In this document: in pieces, positions 32,001-40,458 of the stretch | Layout: the number at the start of each line of letters is the position of its first letter | Position numbering within the stretch: the stretch's first letter is position 1 | DNA from: Actinospineispora spinosispora DSM 44797 | Lineage (GTDB): Bacteria > Actinomycetota > Actinomycetes > Mycobacteriales > Pseudonocardiaceae | Assembly: GCF_000429025.1 (NCBI RefSeq) | Contig: NZ_KE386836.1 | Location: 326,556-367,115, forward strand | DNA: 40,560 nt | Direction of reading: 5' to 3' | Position numbers and translations under genes: made by a program | Notes under the pieces: generated by a model | Databases searched by the model: none | What the model was told of the DNA's origin: nothing | The model's input: the letters and a program-made list of their open reading frames with translations, nothing else

Positions 32001-33060
32001 ATCGTGGCCCGGCGTTCGCGCCAGGCTGGGGGCGTTTGGCCGGGGTCTGTGGGGTGTTCGGTTTCGTCGTCGGACCGGACCGCCGAGCGGTCGACGTCGC
32101 CGAAGGGCGCCGGGGCAGCTCGCCGTCGCGCGTGTGGTCGGTGCCGATGAACGGCAACGGCTCCGGTGGAGAGGTCGGCCCGCCGGTATGACGCGGGTCT
32201 CCCGGTGTCCCGAGATGTGACCCGGCCGCGGGTACGACCTCGTCCGGCGCCGGTGTCGCCACGGCGGGGCCGTCGGACACCGCTTCGAGACCGGGCGGCA
32301 GCAACTGGGGTACCTGCTGCGGTTGGGCGGAGGCGACGGTCACCGCGGCGCTGGCTCCGAGCACGACGGTCACGACACCCAGCGCGACCCCCGCGCGTCC
32401 GTTCCAGCTCAACCGGCGAGCCGGTGCCGGCGGGGTCAGGGAGCCCGGCCGAGGGGTCAACCGCAGCTCCAGATAGCTGAGCTGGCGCGCGACCCAGTCG
32501 TCGATCGACGCCGTTGCCCATCGACCCGAGCTGATGTCGACGTCCCCGCTGGAGGTCTGGTCGAGCGTCAGCTTGTGGCCCAACGCCACGCGGGCGTGCC
32601 CGAGGCGTAGCGCGATGGTCTGTTCCGAGACGCCCTCCTCCTCGGCGATCCGCTCGGGGCTGAGCTTGGCGAGGTAGTGCAGGACCAGGGTCCGTCGCTG
32701 GACCTCGGGCAGCTCGGACAGCGCGCTGAGCAGCGGGACCGTGGGCTTGATCGGGTTCGCCGGGTAGCGGGTCCGCAGGATCGGCAGGTGACGCAGCCGG
32801 GTACTTCGGCGCGCGTGGCGCAGCGCCCTGCCCCGTACCCAGCTCGACGCGTCGGACATCGCGCTGACCTCGGTCCACCGTGCGGCGGCGTCCGCGAATG
32901 CCCTCCGCGTGACCCGCTGGGCCTGCTCGCCGTCGGCGAGGATCGCGTGCAGCTGGGCCACCATCGGTGGGAACGCAGACCTGAAGTACATCGGGAAGTC
33001 GTGCGTCGGGGAGGTCGTCGACTTCGGCTTGGCATGGCGTGCCCTGCGTTGACCGGTCAT
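31999..33060 (-). CDS. ECF-like sigma factor fused to a membrane anchor
   Basis: A 353-residue protein. The N-terminal half looks like a diverged ECF sigma factor: region 2-like PMYFRSAFPPMVAQLHAILA then DGEQAQRVTRRAFADAAARW, and region 4 SELPEVQRRTLVLHYLAKLS then PERIAEEEGVSEQTIALRLG (about 115-154). It is followed by a basic/Pro linker, one transmembrane helix (about 221-245, AGVALGVVTVVLGASAAVTV) and a Pro/Thr-rich extracellular tail of about 105 residues. ATG 33060 is preferred to 33102 because AGGAG lies upstream. No separate anti-sigma gene follows, so anchoring may itself control activity, perhaps by proteolysis (inference). Region 2 is weak, so it may be a regulator rather than a working sigma factor. 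Confidence 0.7.
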   Translation of the reverse strand: MTGQRRARHAKPKSTTSPTHDFPMYFRSAFPPMVAQLHAILADGEQAQRVTRRAFADAAARWTEVSAMSDASSWVRGRALRHARRSTRLRHLPILRTRYPANPIKPTVPLLSALSELPEVQRRTLVLHYLAKLSPERIAEEEGVSEQTIALRLGHARVALGHKLTLDQTSSGDVDISSGRWATASIDDWVARQLSYLELRLTPRPGSLTPPAPARRLSWNGRAGVALGVVTVVLGASAAVTVASAQPQQVPQLLPPGLEAVSDGPAVATPAPDEVVPAAGSHLGTPGDPRHTGGPTSPPEPLPFIGTDHTRDGELPRRPSATSTARRSGPTTKPNTPQTPAKRPQPGANAGPR

Positions 33061-33099
33061 CCGCCGTCTCCTCCCGGGCGCCGCAGGAATTTGCTTCGG

Positions 33100-33178
33100 C
33101 AAAATGTGTGTGCGGCTAATTTTTGCATTACTCCCGGCGTTCGTGGAGACCGGCCGTCGTAGTCAAAATGTGTTTGCC
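33100..33178 (-). promoter_or_regulatory. Two direct repeats upstream of the sigma-like gene
   Basis: Plus-strand CAAAATGTGTGTGCG (33100-33114) and CAAAATGTGTTTGCC (33164-33178) are near-identical 15-mers 64 bp apart, in a stretch of lower GC upstream of the sigma-like gene. A TTGACA on the minus strand lies further upstream (about 33277-33282). Binding protein unknown. The rest of 33061-33333 has no gene. Confidence 0.45.
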
Positions 33179-33333
33179 AACGAAATCATTTTGCTGGTGC
33201 GGCTGAGAACTCGACGTATTCATGGGGAGGCTGGGACGGCGATTGTCCCGACAGCGAACCCTGGCCATACAGGGCATTGTCAACCAACACAAGAGCTGGC
33301 GTGCCGCGAACAAAGCAGGGATTTGCGCGAAGT

Positions 33334-34119
33334 TCAGGACGCGCGGCGGGCCTCGACGCTGCGTTGCAGCGCTTCCAGCAGATCCGTGACGTCGGTGGGA
33401 GCGGGCGCCGCCGACTCGGCGACCACCTCGTTGCCCGCCCGCTTGTCGTCGATCAGCTGCTTGACCCGCTCGGTGTAGGTGTCCTCGTAGTCCTCGGGAC
33501 GCCACGGCGCGCTCATCGACTCGATCAGGGTTCGCGCCATGTCGAACTCGCGGCCGGTCTGATCGGCGGGCTCGGGCAGGTGGTCGAGCTGGTCGTGCGG
33601 ATCCCGGACCTCGGCCGCGTAGTACAGCGTCTCCAGCGACAGCACACCACGCTCGGAGCGGACCGCGCACAGGTACTGCTTGCCGCGCATCACGAAGTTG
33701 GCGATGGCCACCCGGTTCGTGGCCTCCATCGCCGCCGCGAGCAGCGCGTAGACCTTCGCGTTCTCTTCCTTCGTAGGTGCCAGCCAGTACGTCTTCTGGA
33801 AGTAGATCGGGTCGATGTCGTCCAGGTCGACGAAGGCGGTCACGTCGATCGAGCGGGACCTGCCGGGCGCGATCTGATCCAGCTCCGAGGGCTCGACGAT
33901 GATCGTCTGGCCGTCGCCATCGTCGTGTCCCCGGACGATGTCCCCGAACGCCACCTCTTCACCGGTGCGCTCGTTGATGCGCCGGTACCGGATCCGGTCG
34001 GTCGTGCCGCGCTCGTACTGGTGGAACGACACGGCGTTGTCCTCGGTCGCGCTGAACAGCCCGACCGGCACGGTGACCAGGCCGAACGAGATCGATCCTG
34101 TCCAGATGGCACGGGGCAC
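33334..34119 (-). CDS. ku: Non-homologous end-joining protein Ku
   Basis: A 261-residue bacterial Ku, which forms a homodimeric ring on double-strand DNA ends and recruits the LigD ligase. It starts MPRAIWTGSISFGLVTVPVG, followed by VSFHQYERGTTDRIRYRRIN, the core DIDPIYFQKTYWLAPTKEEN and RGKQYLCAVRSERGVLSLET. A short C-terminal tail (TDLLEALQRSVEARRAS) gives minimal extension, so strong independent DNA binding by a Lys-rich tail is not expected. No ligD lies in the window. The coiled-coil gene 39 bp upstream is probably in the same operon. Confidence 0.95.
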   Translation of the reverse strand: MPRAIWTGSISFGLVTVPVGLFSATEDNAVSFHQYERGTTDRIRYRRINERTGEEVAFGDIVRGHDDGDGQTIIVEPSELDQIAPGRSRSIDVTAFVDLDDIDPIYFQKTYWLAPTKEENAKVYALLAAAMEATNRVAIANFVMRGKQYLCAVRSERGVLSLETLYYAAEVRDPHDQLDHLPEPADQTGREFDMARTLIESMSAPWRPEDYEDTYTERVKQLIDDKRAGNEVVAESAAPAPTDVTDLLEALQRSVEARRAS

Positions 34120-34158
34120 GGTCTGTCCTCCAGACGTCGGCGTGTTGCCTGCTGGGGG

Positions 34159-35046
34159 TCACTGTTCCAGTGCGGCGAGCCGGTCGCGTGCCAGGGTCGC
34201 CCTGCGCCGCGCGTCGCGCAGCTCGCGGTCACGGTCCTCGCGTTGCCGACGGACGAACCGGGCCCGCTGCCGGGCGCTCTGTTCGGCCTGTTCGGCGGCG
34301 ACGAGCTCGGCCCGGCGATGCGCGACGGCCTGCCGCGCGTCGGTCTCCTCGGCGGCGGCCTCGTCGTAGGCGTCGCGTGCGTCCGCGTGCAGCCGCTCGG
34401 CTTCGGCCAGCGCGTCCTCGGTGCGGGTCAGCTCGGCCCGGGCCCTGGTCAGCGCCGCGTTCTCCTTCTCATCCGCCGGCGCGTCGGCGGGCTCGGGCCG
34501 TCGCTCGGCGGGCTTCGACGGGACCAGCGCGGGCCGGGGACGCGCGCCCGGCGCCGAGGTGGGCCAGTTCGACTCGTCCCGCGCGGTCTCGACGTCCTTC
34601 GCGGAGCTCAGGTGGCCGCCGGCGAGTGCGTGCCACGCGGCGGGCTCGGCGAGCGCGGCGGTGAACATCGCCTCCAGCTCGCGCCCGGTCGCGTCACTGA
34701 CCGGGCTGTCGTGTGCCGCGCCGACCCCGTGCAGCGCGTTCAGCCACTCGGTGAGCAGCTCCCTGCGCCGGGTGGACAACTCGCGCAGCGCGGCGCCGTC
34801 GAGCTGTTCGTGTGCGGTGCGCAGCCGGGAGCCGAGATCGGCGAGCGCGTCCACCTCGGTCGTGCGATCCCTGACCAACTGGTTGGTCAGCCAAGCCGCC
34901 ACCGTCGGGCGGCGCAACGCCGTGATCGCGGAGGCGAGTTGTTTGTCCCCGGTCGCCTTGGCCCGCTTCGCCCATTCGGCGCGAGCCGGGGTGAACTCCT
35001 CCCGTGGCAATGCATAGAGCTCGTCGACGATCGCATCCCACTCCAT
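34159..35046 (-). CDS. Coiled-coil protein upstream of Ku, function unknown
   Basis: A 295-residue soluble protein. The N-terminal half is helical and begins MEWDAIVDELYALPREEFTP; LRRPTVAAWLTNQLVRDRTT is a recognisable conserved block in actinobacterial proteins of this kind. A Pro/Ala linker (about 165-195) leads to a long coiled coil rich in Glu/Arg/Ala (ALTRARAELTRTEDALAEAE to RDRELRDARRRATLARDRLA). It has no enzyme motif. Start ATG 35046. Operonic position with ku suggests a structural or end-bridging accessory role (inference). Confidence 0.75.
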   Translation of the reverse strand: MEWDAIVDELYALPREEFTPARAEWAKRAKATGDKQLASAITALRRPTVAAWLTNQLVRDRTTEVDALADLGSRLRTAHEQLDGAALRELSTRRRELLTEWLNALHGVGAAHDSPVSDATGRELEAMFTAALAEPAAWHALAGGHLSSAKDVETARDESNWPTSAPGARPRPALVPSKPAERRPEPADAPADEKENAALTRARAELTRTEDALAEAERLHADARDAYDEAAAEETDARQAVAHRRAELVAAEQAEQSARQRARFVRRQREDRDRELRDARRRATLARDRLAALEQ

Positions 35047-35164
35047 ACGCGCAAACGTTATCTTTCCGAGGGTGCTTTCGGTGCACACCCCGAGTAGCGT
35101 CTCGATCACTCAGAGCCCCGGCGACTCCAGCCGGGGCTCGGGCCTTGGCGAAGGAGCGCACAAC

Positions 35165-35326
35165 GTGATCGTGCTCGGAATTATCTTGATCCTGCTCGCC
35201 TGGCTGGTGCCGGGAATTCCCAGCATCATTTCGACGATCGGCATCATCCTGCTGGTTATCGGGCTGGTGCTGTTGGTACTCGGCCGTACCGGACACGCAG
35301 TCGGCGGACGCTCGAACTGGTTCTGA
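35165..35326 (+). CDS. DUF6131 family small membrane protein (copy 2)
   Basis: A 53-residue paralogue of the protein at 26440: GTG start, VIVLGIILILLAWLVPGIPS and a second helix IGIILLVIGLVLLVLGRTG, ending HAVGGRSNWF. GAAGGAG precedes the start by about ten bases. It is divergent from the coiled-coil gene, and its stop lies 6 bp before a TIR-bounded element that may serve as terminator. Confidence 0.85.
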   Translation: MIVLGIILILLAWLVPGIPSIISTIGIILLVIGLVLLVLGRTGHAVGGRSNWF

Positions 35327-35332
35327 TTTTCG

Positions 35333-35595
35333 GGCCTGTTCCGCGCTCAAAATCCTGAAGAGGCCCCCTTCGGGGGCCGTCTTCAGGATTTTCGGCCTTC
35401 GGCCCAAGCGCGCGCTTGTGGTCGCCTTCTGGTTCGCCTGTTGCGTTATCTGCAGTGCTTCGCACTGAACCCCCTGCGGGGAGATTCGCGGAGTCGACCC
35501 GGGAACGCGTGTCACGGGTGAGCCCCGCAGAGCGCCCGAAGGGGTCGGGTAGTGCTTAAGGGGCGGCTCCCAAGTTGGGGCGCGCGGAACAGGCC
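35333..35595. mobile_element. 263-bp non-coding element with terminal inverted repeats
   Basis: The ends are GGCCTGTTCCGCGC and GCGCGGAACAGGCC, a perfect 14-bp pair, with looser TTCGG/CCGAA pairing just outside. Internal blocks match the other copies: a hairpin of AAAATCCTGAAGA arms around GGCCCCCTTCGGGGGCC, then GCGCGCTTGTGGTCGCCTTC, GCAGTGCTTCGCACTG, and on the other side CCCGAAGGGG, GGTAGTGC, GGCGGCTCCCA. The right half lacks the hairpin section (deletion). It exactly fills the gap between two convergent genes. No ORF. Confidence 0.65.
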
Positions 35596-35598
35596 GAA

Positions 35599-36639
35599 TC
35601 ACGGCGCGTCTTCGGGGGTTGCCATCGGGTCATAGGCCGCCTTGGACTTGTCGCCCAGCTGTAGGACCGGGTTGCCGTCCTTGTCCCAGGTGAGGCCCAC
35701 CACGAACATCGAGCGGGTCGTGGGGGTCGTGTAGGCGTGGAAGGCCATGTAGTCGTGCTTGTGGCCGGGTAGGACGTCCTCGCCGCCGGGGTTCAGATAC
35801 TTGCCGCCGAAGGTGTCCTTGTTCAGGAACTGGCCGTCGCGCTTCTCGAACGTCGCGGCCAACGACGACGCGGTCGCGTAGTTGATGAAGTACTTGCCGC
35901 TGTTGTAGGCGTTGCCCGAGTAGAAGAGCACGTACTTGTCCTCGTGGTGCACCAGTACCGGCGCCTCCACGATGTTGCCCTCCTCCGGCCGGTCGGACTG
36001 GATGAGCGCGCGTCGCTGCCCGATCGAGGTGATGCCGTCCGCGGAGACCTGCTGCAGCCAGATCGTGGCCTTGCCCCGGCCGCTGGTGTAGAGCAGGTAC
36101 TGCTTGCCGTCGTCGTCGGTGAACGCCTGCGGGTCGATGCTGTCGACGTCCTCGGGGCGGCAGACCAGCGGCTCGGAGCTGGGGGACTTGAACGGGCCCC
36201 TCGGCGAGCTGGCCAGCGCGACGCCGATGCACTGGACGTTCTTCGCGCCGGAGTGCGCGGTGAAGTAGAGGATGTAGCTTCCGTCGCTGCGCGCCGCGAC
36301 CTCGGGCGCCCACACCCGGCCGTCCCCTGTCGCGTCCTTCGCCACCCAGGCGGGCAGCTGGGGCATCGCGTCGTTGGTCGCCACCCACTTGCTGGTGAGG
36401 CTGCTCGACTTCGCCACCGGGACGTGCCAGACCTTGCCGTTGTACGTACTCATCGTCGAATACGCGTAGTACGAGTTGTCCAGCGCGAGAATCGTTGGGT
36501 CCGGGAAGTCGTGGCTAATGGTCGGCTGAATTGATGGCGCGGCCACCGTCGTCGCAGCGGTCAGTGCGGCCACCGCGGCGAACACCGAGGGACCGGTTGT
36601 GAGTAGGCGCGCCCAGCCGCCGCGAGGAAGGGGAGACAT
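35599..36639 (-). CDS. Secreted glycoside hydrolase family 43-like enzyme
   Basis: A 346-residue exported five-bladed propeller enzyme related to GH43 arabinanases/xylosidases. Signal peptide to about residue 34 (SVFAAVAALTAATTVAAPS); catalytic-base region ISHDFPDPTILALDNSYYAY; pKa-modulating Asp in DSIDPQAFTDDDGKQYLLYT; general-acid Glu candidate in EGNIVEAPVLVHHEDKYVLF. APEVAARSDGSYILYFTAHS is also typical. The substrate is probably an arabinose- or xylose-containing polymer. ATG 36639 is chosen; a GTG at 36645 is two codons earlier. No carbohydrate-binding domain is visible. Confidence 0.88.
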   Translation of the reverse strand: MSPLPRGGWARLLTTGPSVFAAVAALTAATTVAAPSIQPTISHDFPDPTILALDNSYYAYSTMSTYNGKVWHVPVAKSSSLTSKWVATNDAMPQLPAWVAKDATGDGRVWAPEVAARSDGSYILYFTAHSGAKNVQCIGVALASSPRGPFKSPSSEPLVCRPEDVDSIDPQAFTDDDGKQYLLYTSGRGKATIWLQQVSADGITSIGQRRALIQSDRPEEGNIVEAPVLVHHEDKYVLFYSGNAYNSGKYFINYATASSLAATFEKRDGQFLNKDTFGGKYLNPGGEDVLPGHKHDYMAFHAYTTPTTRSMFVVGLTWDKDGNPVLQLGDKSKAAYDPMATPEDAP

Positions 36640-36765
36640 CAGCACAGAGGGTAGTTGAATTCCCCGAGTCGACCCTAGTTCGTTTACTCGAAAGTGTTAC
36701 CGCTCACGTGTCGCTGCTACCTGACGCAACAAGTTGGGCCGTTCGGCGGTACCGTCGGAGTGGGG

Positions 36766-36981
36766 TCAGCCGCAGCCGCAACCACCGCCGCAGCATCCGC
36801 CGGAAGGGGCTGGACCTGCGGAAACGGTGCGTGCCGATCCGGTGACCGCCACGGTGGACAGCAGCTTGACGGTGTCCTGGTGGCCGGTGGGGCATGCTGC
36901 CGGATCGCCGGAGGCGCTCATCGGGCGATTGACCTCGAACACGGAAGAGCACTCTCGGCAACGAAACTCATAACGCGGCAC
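36766..36981 (-). CDS. FmdB-like zinc ribbon protein
   Basis: A 71-residue protein starting MPRYEFRCRECSSVFEVNRP, the FmdB/CxxC_CXXC_SSSS signature, with a second metal pair in CPTGHQ and a Gly/Cys-rich end (GGCCGGGCGCG). The second half normally has CxxC; here it is CPTGH, so His may replace a Cys ligand. It is often annotated as regulatory, without firm evidence. Confidence 0.85.
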   Translation of the reverse strand: MPRYEFRCRECSSVFEVNRPMSASGDPAACPTGHQDTVKLLSTVAVTGSARTVSAGPAPSGGCCGGGCGCG

Positions 36982-37117
36982 GCGTCAATTCTACTCCATT
37001 GATTCGGGTGAGTCACGTATCCGCGTTCTTGGCGTGTCGCCACGCCGAAAGAATCGTCAATCGTTGCCGATTCGTTCTGTTGGTGAGGCCGGCTCGGCGA
37101 ATGGGTTACCGTGCGGT

Positions 37118-37876
37118 ATGCCCAGGTCTGAGTACCAGTCGGATGCGGAACTCGCTCGCGAGCTGGCCACCGAGGCGGGCGAGGCGCTGCTGGAGGTCCG
37201 AACACGCGGCGCCTCCTGGTACCCCGACGCGTTGCGCGACGAGGGTGACCGGGTGGCGCACGAGCTGCTCGCCGCGCGGCTCGCCGCTCTGCGGCCGCGG
37301 GACGGTCTGCGGTCCGAGGAGGCGGCGGACTCGGCCGACCGGCACACCGCCGACCGGGTGTGGATCGTCGACCCGCTGGACGGCACCCGGGAGTTCGGCG
37401 AGCGGGGCCGAGACGACTGGGCCGTGCACGTGGCGCTGTGGGAGCGTGGCGAGCTGGTCGCGGGCGCGGTGGCACTACCGGCGCTCGGCGAGACCTTCGG
37501 GACCGACAAGCCGCCCGCGCTGGCTCCGCGCAACGGCCGGGTGCGGTTCGTGGTCAGCCGCAACCGCAGGCCGAGGTTCGTCAGTGAGCTCGCCGCCCGG
37601 TTCGACGCCGAGCTGGTGCCGATGGGCAGCGCGGGCGCCAAGGTCATGGCCGTGGTGCGCGGCGACGTCGACGCCTACCTGCACTCGGGTGGGCAGTACG
37701 AGTGGGACTCGGCCGCGCCGGTCGCGGTCGCCACGGCGACCGGGCTGCACGCCGCGCGTCTCGACGGCTCGCCGCTGCGCTACAACCGATCGGACCCGTG
37801 GCTGCCCGACCTGTTCGTCTGCCACCCGACTCTCGCCGAGCCGCTCCAGGCCGCCCTGTCCGACACACGCTCGTGA
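37118..37876 (+). CDS. Inositol monophosphatase family protein (CysQ-like)
   Basis: A 252-residue Mg-dependent, Li-sensitive-type phosphatase. Metal-binding motifs: LRSEEAADSADRH, IVDPLDGTREFGERGRDDWA and the C-terminal QYEWDSAAPVAVATATGLHA. Substrate could be PAP/PAPS (CysQ) or inositol phosphate; REFGERGRDDW resembles actinobacterial CysQ proteins. Start ATG 37118. Its stop codon is embedded in a 46-nt palindrome between it and the convergent gene. Confidence 0.87.
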   Translation: MPRSEYQSDAELARELATEAGEALLEVRTRGASWYPDALRDEGDRVAHELLAARLAALRPRDGLRSEEAADSADRHTADRVWIVDPLDGTREFGERGRDDWAVHVALWERGELVAGAVALPALGETFGTDKPPALAPRNGRVRFVVSRNRRPRFVSELAARFDAELVPMGSAGAKVMAVVRGDVDAYLHSGGQYEWDSAAPVAVATATGLHAARLDGSPLRYNRSDPWLPDLFVCHPTLAEPLQAALSDTRS

Positions 37877-37915
37877 GTGTTGAGTATGGCTATAGCCACA
37901 CTCAACACTCACGAG
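37870..37915. terminator. 46-nt palindrome over a stop codon (copy 4)
   Basis: Identical to 18656-18701 except for one A in the left arm (GAGTATGG versus GAGTGTGG). The phosphatase TGA (37874-37876) lies in the left arm and the convergent monooxygenase stop is 7 bp beyond the right arm. It is a likely bidirectional terminator. Confidence 0.85.
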
Positions 37916-37921
37916 GTTGGG

Positions 37922-38899
37922 TCAGGTGCGCATGGCGGCCAGGCGGGTGCCGATGATCTCCTCGGCGTCGGCGACGATCCTGGCGACGACCTCGGCGCAG
38001 GACGCGACCTCGTTGATCAGGCCCTGGGACTGGCTGGCCCACCACATGCCGCCGTCCATGTCGCCCTTGCCCAGTACCTCTGCGCGGCCGCGCGCGCCCG
38101 CCGCCAGCTCGGCCACGTCGGAGAACGTCGTACCCTCCTGGCTCTCGATCTCGGCGATCTGATCCGAGATCGCGTTGCGGGCCACGCGGGCGCTGTTGTG
38201 GAACTTGCGGAACACGACCTTCGTCGCGCGCTCGTCGTTCGCAACGATCTGCTGCTTGACGTTCTCGTGGATCGGCGCCTCGGTGGTCGCCATGAACCGG
38301 GTGCCCATGTTGGCCGCGTCCGCGCCGAGGGCGAGCGCGCCGGCGAGGCCCCGGCCGTCGGCGATCCCACCGCTGGCGATGATCGGGATGGTCAGCTTCG
38401 CGGCCGCCGCGGCGATCAGCACCAGGCCGCCGATGTCGTCCTCGCCGGGGTGGCCCGCGCACTCGAAGCCGTCGATGCTGACCGCGTCGACGCCCAGTTT
38501 CTCCGCCTTCAGCGCGTGACGTACCGCGACTGCCTTGTGGATGACCTTGACCCCCGCCTCCTTGAACGAGGGCAGGTGCGGCGCGGGGTTCGAGCCGGCG
38601 GTCTCGACGATCTTGATGCCACTGTCGATGATCGCGTCGCGGTACTCGTCGTAGGGCACCGGGGTGATCGTCGGCAGGATCGTCAGGTTCACCGCGAACG
38701 GCTTGTCGGTCAGGTCCCTGGTGCGGGCGATCTCCTTGGCCAGCGCCTCCGGCGTCGGCTGGGTGAGTGCGGTCAGGCAGCCGAGTGCGCCCGCGTTCGC
38801 CACGGCGGCGATCAGCTCGGCGGTGCCGACGGCGGTCATGCCGCCGCAGACGATCGGGTGCTCGATGCCGAAGGTCTCGGTGAAGCGCGTGGTCAGCAC
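37922..38899 (-). CDS. Nitronate monooxygenase
   Basis: A 325-residue FMN enzyme of the 2-nitropropane dioxygenase/nitronate monooxygenase family (TIM barrel). MLTTRFTETFGIEHPIVCGG, FAVNLTILPTITPVPYDEYR, FMN-binding region GFECAGHPGEDDIGGLVLIA and ASGGIADGRGLAGALALGAD. The His in AGHPG matches the proposed catalytic base. It detoxifies alkyl nitronates such as propionate 3-nitronate. GTG 38899 is used because the nearby ATG is out of frame. It is divergent from the SDR gene. Confidence 0.9.
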   Translation of the reverse strand: MLTTRFTETFGIEHPIVCGGMTAVGTAELIAAVANAGALGCLTALTQPTPEALAKEIARTRDLTDKPFAVNLTILPTITPVPYDEYRDAIIDSGIKIVETAGSNPAPHLPSFKEAGVKVIHKAVAVRHALKAEKLGVDAVSIDGFECAGHPGEDDIGGLVLIAAAAAKLTIPIIASGGIADGRGLAGALALGADAANMGTRFMATTEAPIHENVKQQIVANDERATKVVFRKFHNSARVARNAISDQIAEIESQEGTTFSDVAELAAGARGRAEVLGKGDMDGGMWWASQSQGLINEVASCAEVVARIVADAEEIIGTRLAAMRT

Positions 38900-39022
38900 G
38901 GCTGTATCCCCATCTCCCTGGTAGACCTGATTGTCGAGTGCTCGACTACTACTTCGACGATCGTCGCACACTTCTGTTGCGCTTCGGGCGCGCTCCGGCG
39001 AAGTCACAGGCACTCTTGCTCC

Positions 39023-39778
39023 ATGACGGATTTGAGTGGGATCACGGCGGTCGTCACCGGCGGCAACCAGGGCATCGGGCTGGCACTCGCGGTCGGCATG
39101 GCACGCGCCGGCGCGGACGTCGCGGTGTGGGCCCGTAACGCCGAACGCAACGCCGAGGCGGTCGAACGCCTGAGCAGCTTCGGGGTGAAGGCGATCTCGG
39201 TCGCCTGCGACGTCGCCGACGAGGACGCGGTCGCGGCAGCCATGGAGGAGACGGTCGGACGGCTGGGCCCGCTCGGCTGCTTCGTCGCCAACGCCGGGAT
39301 CGCGGACAGCGCGCCGTTCGCCGACACGACCCTGGACCAGTGGCGACACGTGCTTCGCACCAACCTGGACGGCAGCTTCCTGTGCACGCGCGAGGCCGCG
39401 CGGCGGTTCATCGCGCAGAACAGCGGCGGCTCGATGGTGGTCGTCGGGTCGACCGTCTCCCGCTACGGCGCCGCCGGGCAGGTCGCCTACTCGGTCAGCA
39501 AGACCGGCCTGCTCGGACTCGGCCGCACGCTGGCCGTCGAGCTGGCGCGGTACCGGGTGCGGTGCAACATCCTGATCCCCGGCTGGACCAGCACGGCGAT
39601 GACCGAGCCGGGCAGGGCGAACGAGAAGTTCCTCGCCGCGACCACCGGGCGCACGCCGGTGCGGCGCTGGGCGGAGCCGGAGGAGTTCGAAGACGTCGCC
39701 GCGTTCCTCGCCGACCCGACGCTCACCTTCCACACCGGCAACGAGGTCGTCGTGGACGGTGGCTACACGATCTTCTGA
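39023..39778 (+). CDS. Short-chain dehydrogenase/reductase
   Basis: A 251-residue classical SDR: cofactor loop VVTGGNQGIGLALAVG, NAG motif FVANAGIADSAPF, catalytic Ser in VVVGSTVSRYGA and YSVSK as Tyr/Lys pair, ending VVVDGGYTIF. Trp-Ala-Arg-Asn after beta-2 (VAVWARNAERN) suggests NADP preference. Substrate unknown. Start ATG 39023. A TetR gene follows on the same strand. Confidence 0.92.
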   Translation: MTDLSGITAVVTGGNQGIGLALAVGMARAGADVAVWARNAERNAEAVERLSSFGVKAISVACDVADEDAVAAAMEETVGRLGPLGCFVANAGIADSAPFADTTLDQWRHVLRTNLDGSFLCTREAARRFIAQNSGGSMVVVGSTVSRYGAAGQVAYSVSKTGLLGLGRTLAVELARYRVRCNILIPGWTSTAMTEPGRANEKFLAATTGRTPVRRWAEPEEFEDVAAFLADPTLTFHTGNEVVVDGGYTIF

Positions 39779-39888
39779 AGGGCTCGGTCGACCGAACCGG
39801 ACACGGGGCCCGGCATAGCGCACGGTGGTCGTCGCACGACGCGACGGTGCACCGCCGGGCGTCGGCGGCGTCGCTAGAGTAGACCGAC

Positions 39889-40458
39889 GTGGCAGGTCCA
39901 AGGGTGCGCCTGGACGCTGACGACCGGCGCGAACAGATTCTGTCCGCCGCGCAGCGGCTGTTCGCCGAACGCGCGTACGAGACCGTGTCCACGAGCGACC
40001 TGGCCGCCGCGGCCGGCACCACCCGGACGAACCTGCACTACTACTTCGGCACCAAACGCGGGCTGTACCTTGACGTCCTGCGCCGGTTCGGCCGGCTGCC
40101 CCCGCCGCCAGCCGCGAGCCGCGCCACCGGGCCCGAGGAGATCGACAGGCTGTTCTCCCGGTGGCTGGACGTCGTGGAACAGAACCGCGAAACGGTCATC
40201 ACCATGGTCAACGCGACCAACCCGCACGCGGACCCGGACATCGAGCAGGTGCTGCGGGACGGCAAACGCGCCTGGGAGGATCGGCTGCTCGCGGTGCTCG
40301 CACTGCCCGACACCCGGGTGAACCGGGCGACCATCCGGGCGTTCCAGGGGCTGGTCTCGTCGGCGGTGGACGAATGGCTGCGCCGAGGAACCCTGGCGAA
40401 GCCCGACGTCCACCGCCTCCTGACCCGCACCCTCCAATCCCTCCCCTCCCCCTCGTGA
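39889..40458 (+). CDS. TetR family transcriptional regulator
   Basis: A 189-residue TetR regulator. HTH: REQILSAAQRLFAERAYETV then STSDLAAAAGTTRTNLHYYF and GTKRGLYLDVL. The ligand domain includes FSRWLDVVEQNRETVITMVN. Start GTG 39889. It follows the SDR gene by 110 bp on the same strand and may control it or a gene beyond the window. The stop codon lies in a CGTGAGTG palindrome. Confidence 0.87.
   Translation: MAGPRVRLDADDRREQILSAAQRLFAERAYETVSTSDLAAAAGTTRTNLHYYFGTKRGLYLDVLRRFGRLPPPPAASRATGPEEIDRLFSRWLDVVEQNRETVITMVNATNPHADPDIEQVLRDGKRAWEDRLLAVLALPDTRVNRATIRAFQGLVSSAVDEWLRRGTLAKPDVHRLLTRTLQSLPSPS

Noticed and set aside
37877..39778. 633-codon plus-strand frame running into the SDR
   Set aside because: Only the part from ATG 39023 encodes the SDR; the rest is antisense to the nitronate monooxygenase.
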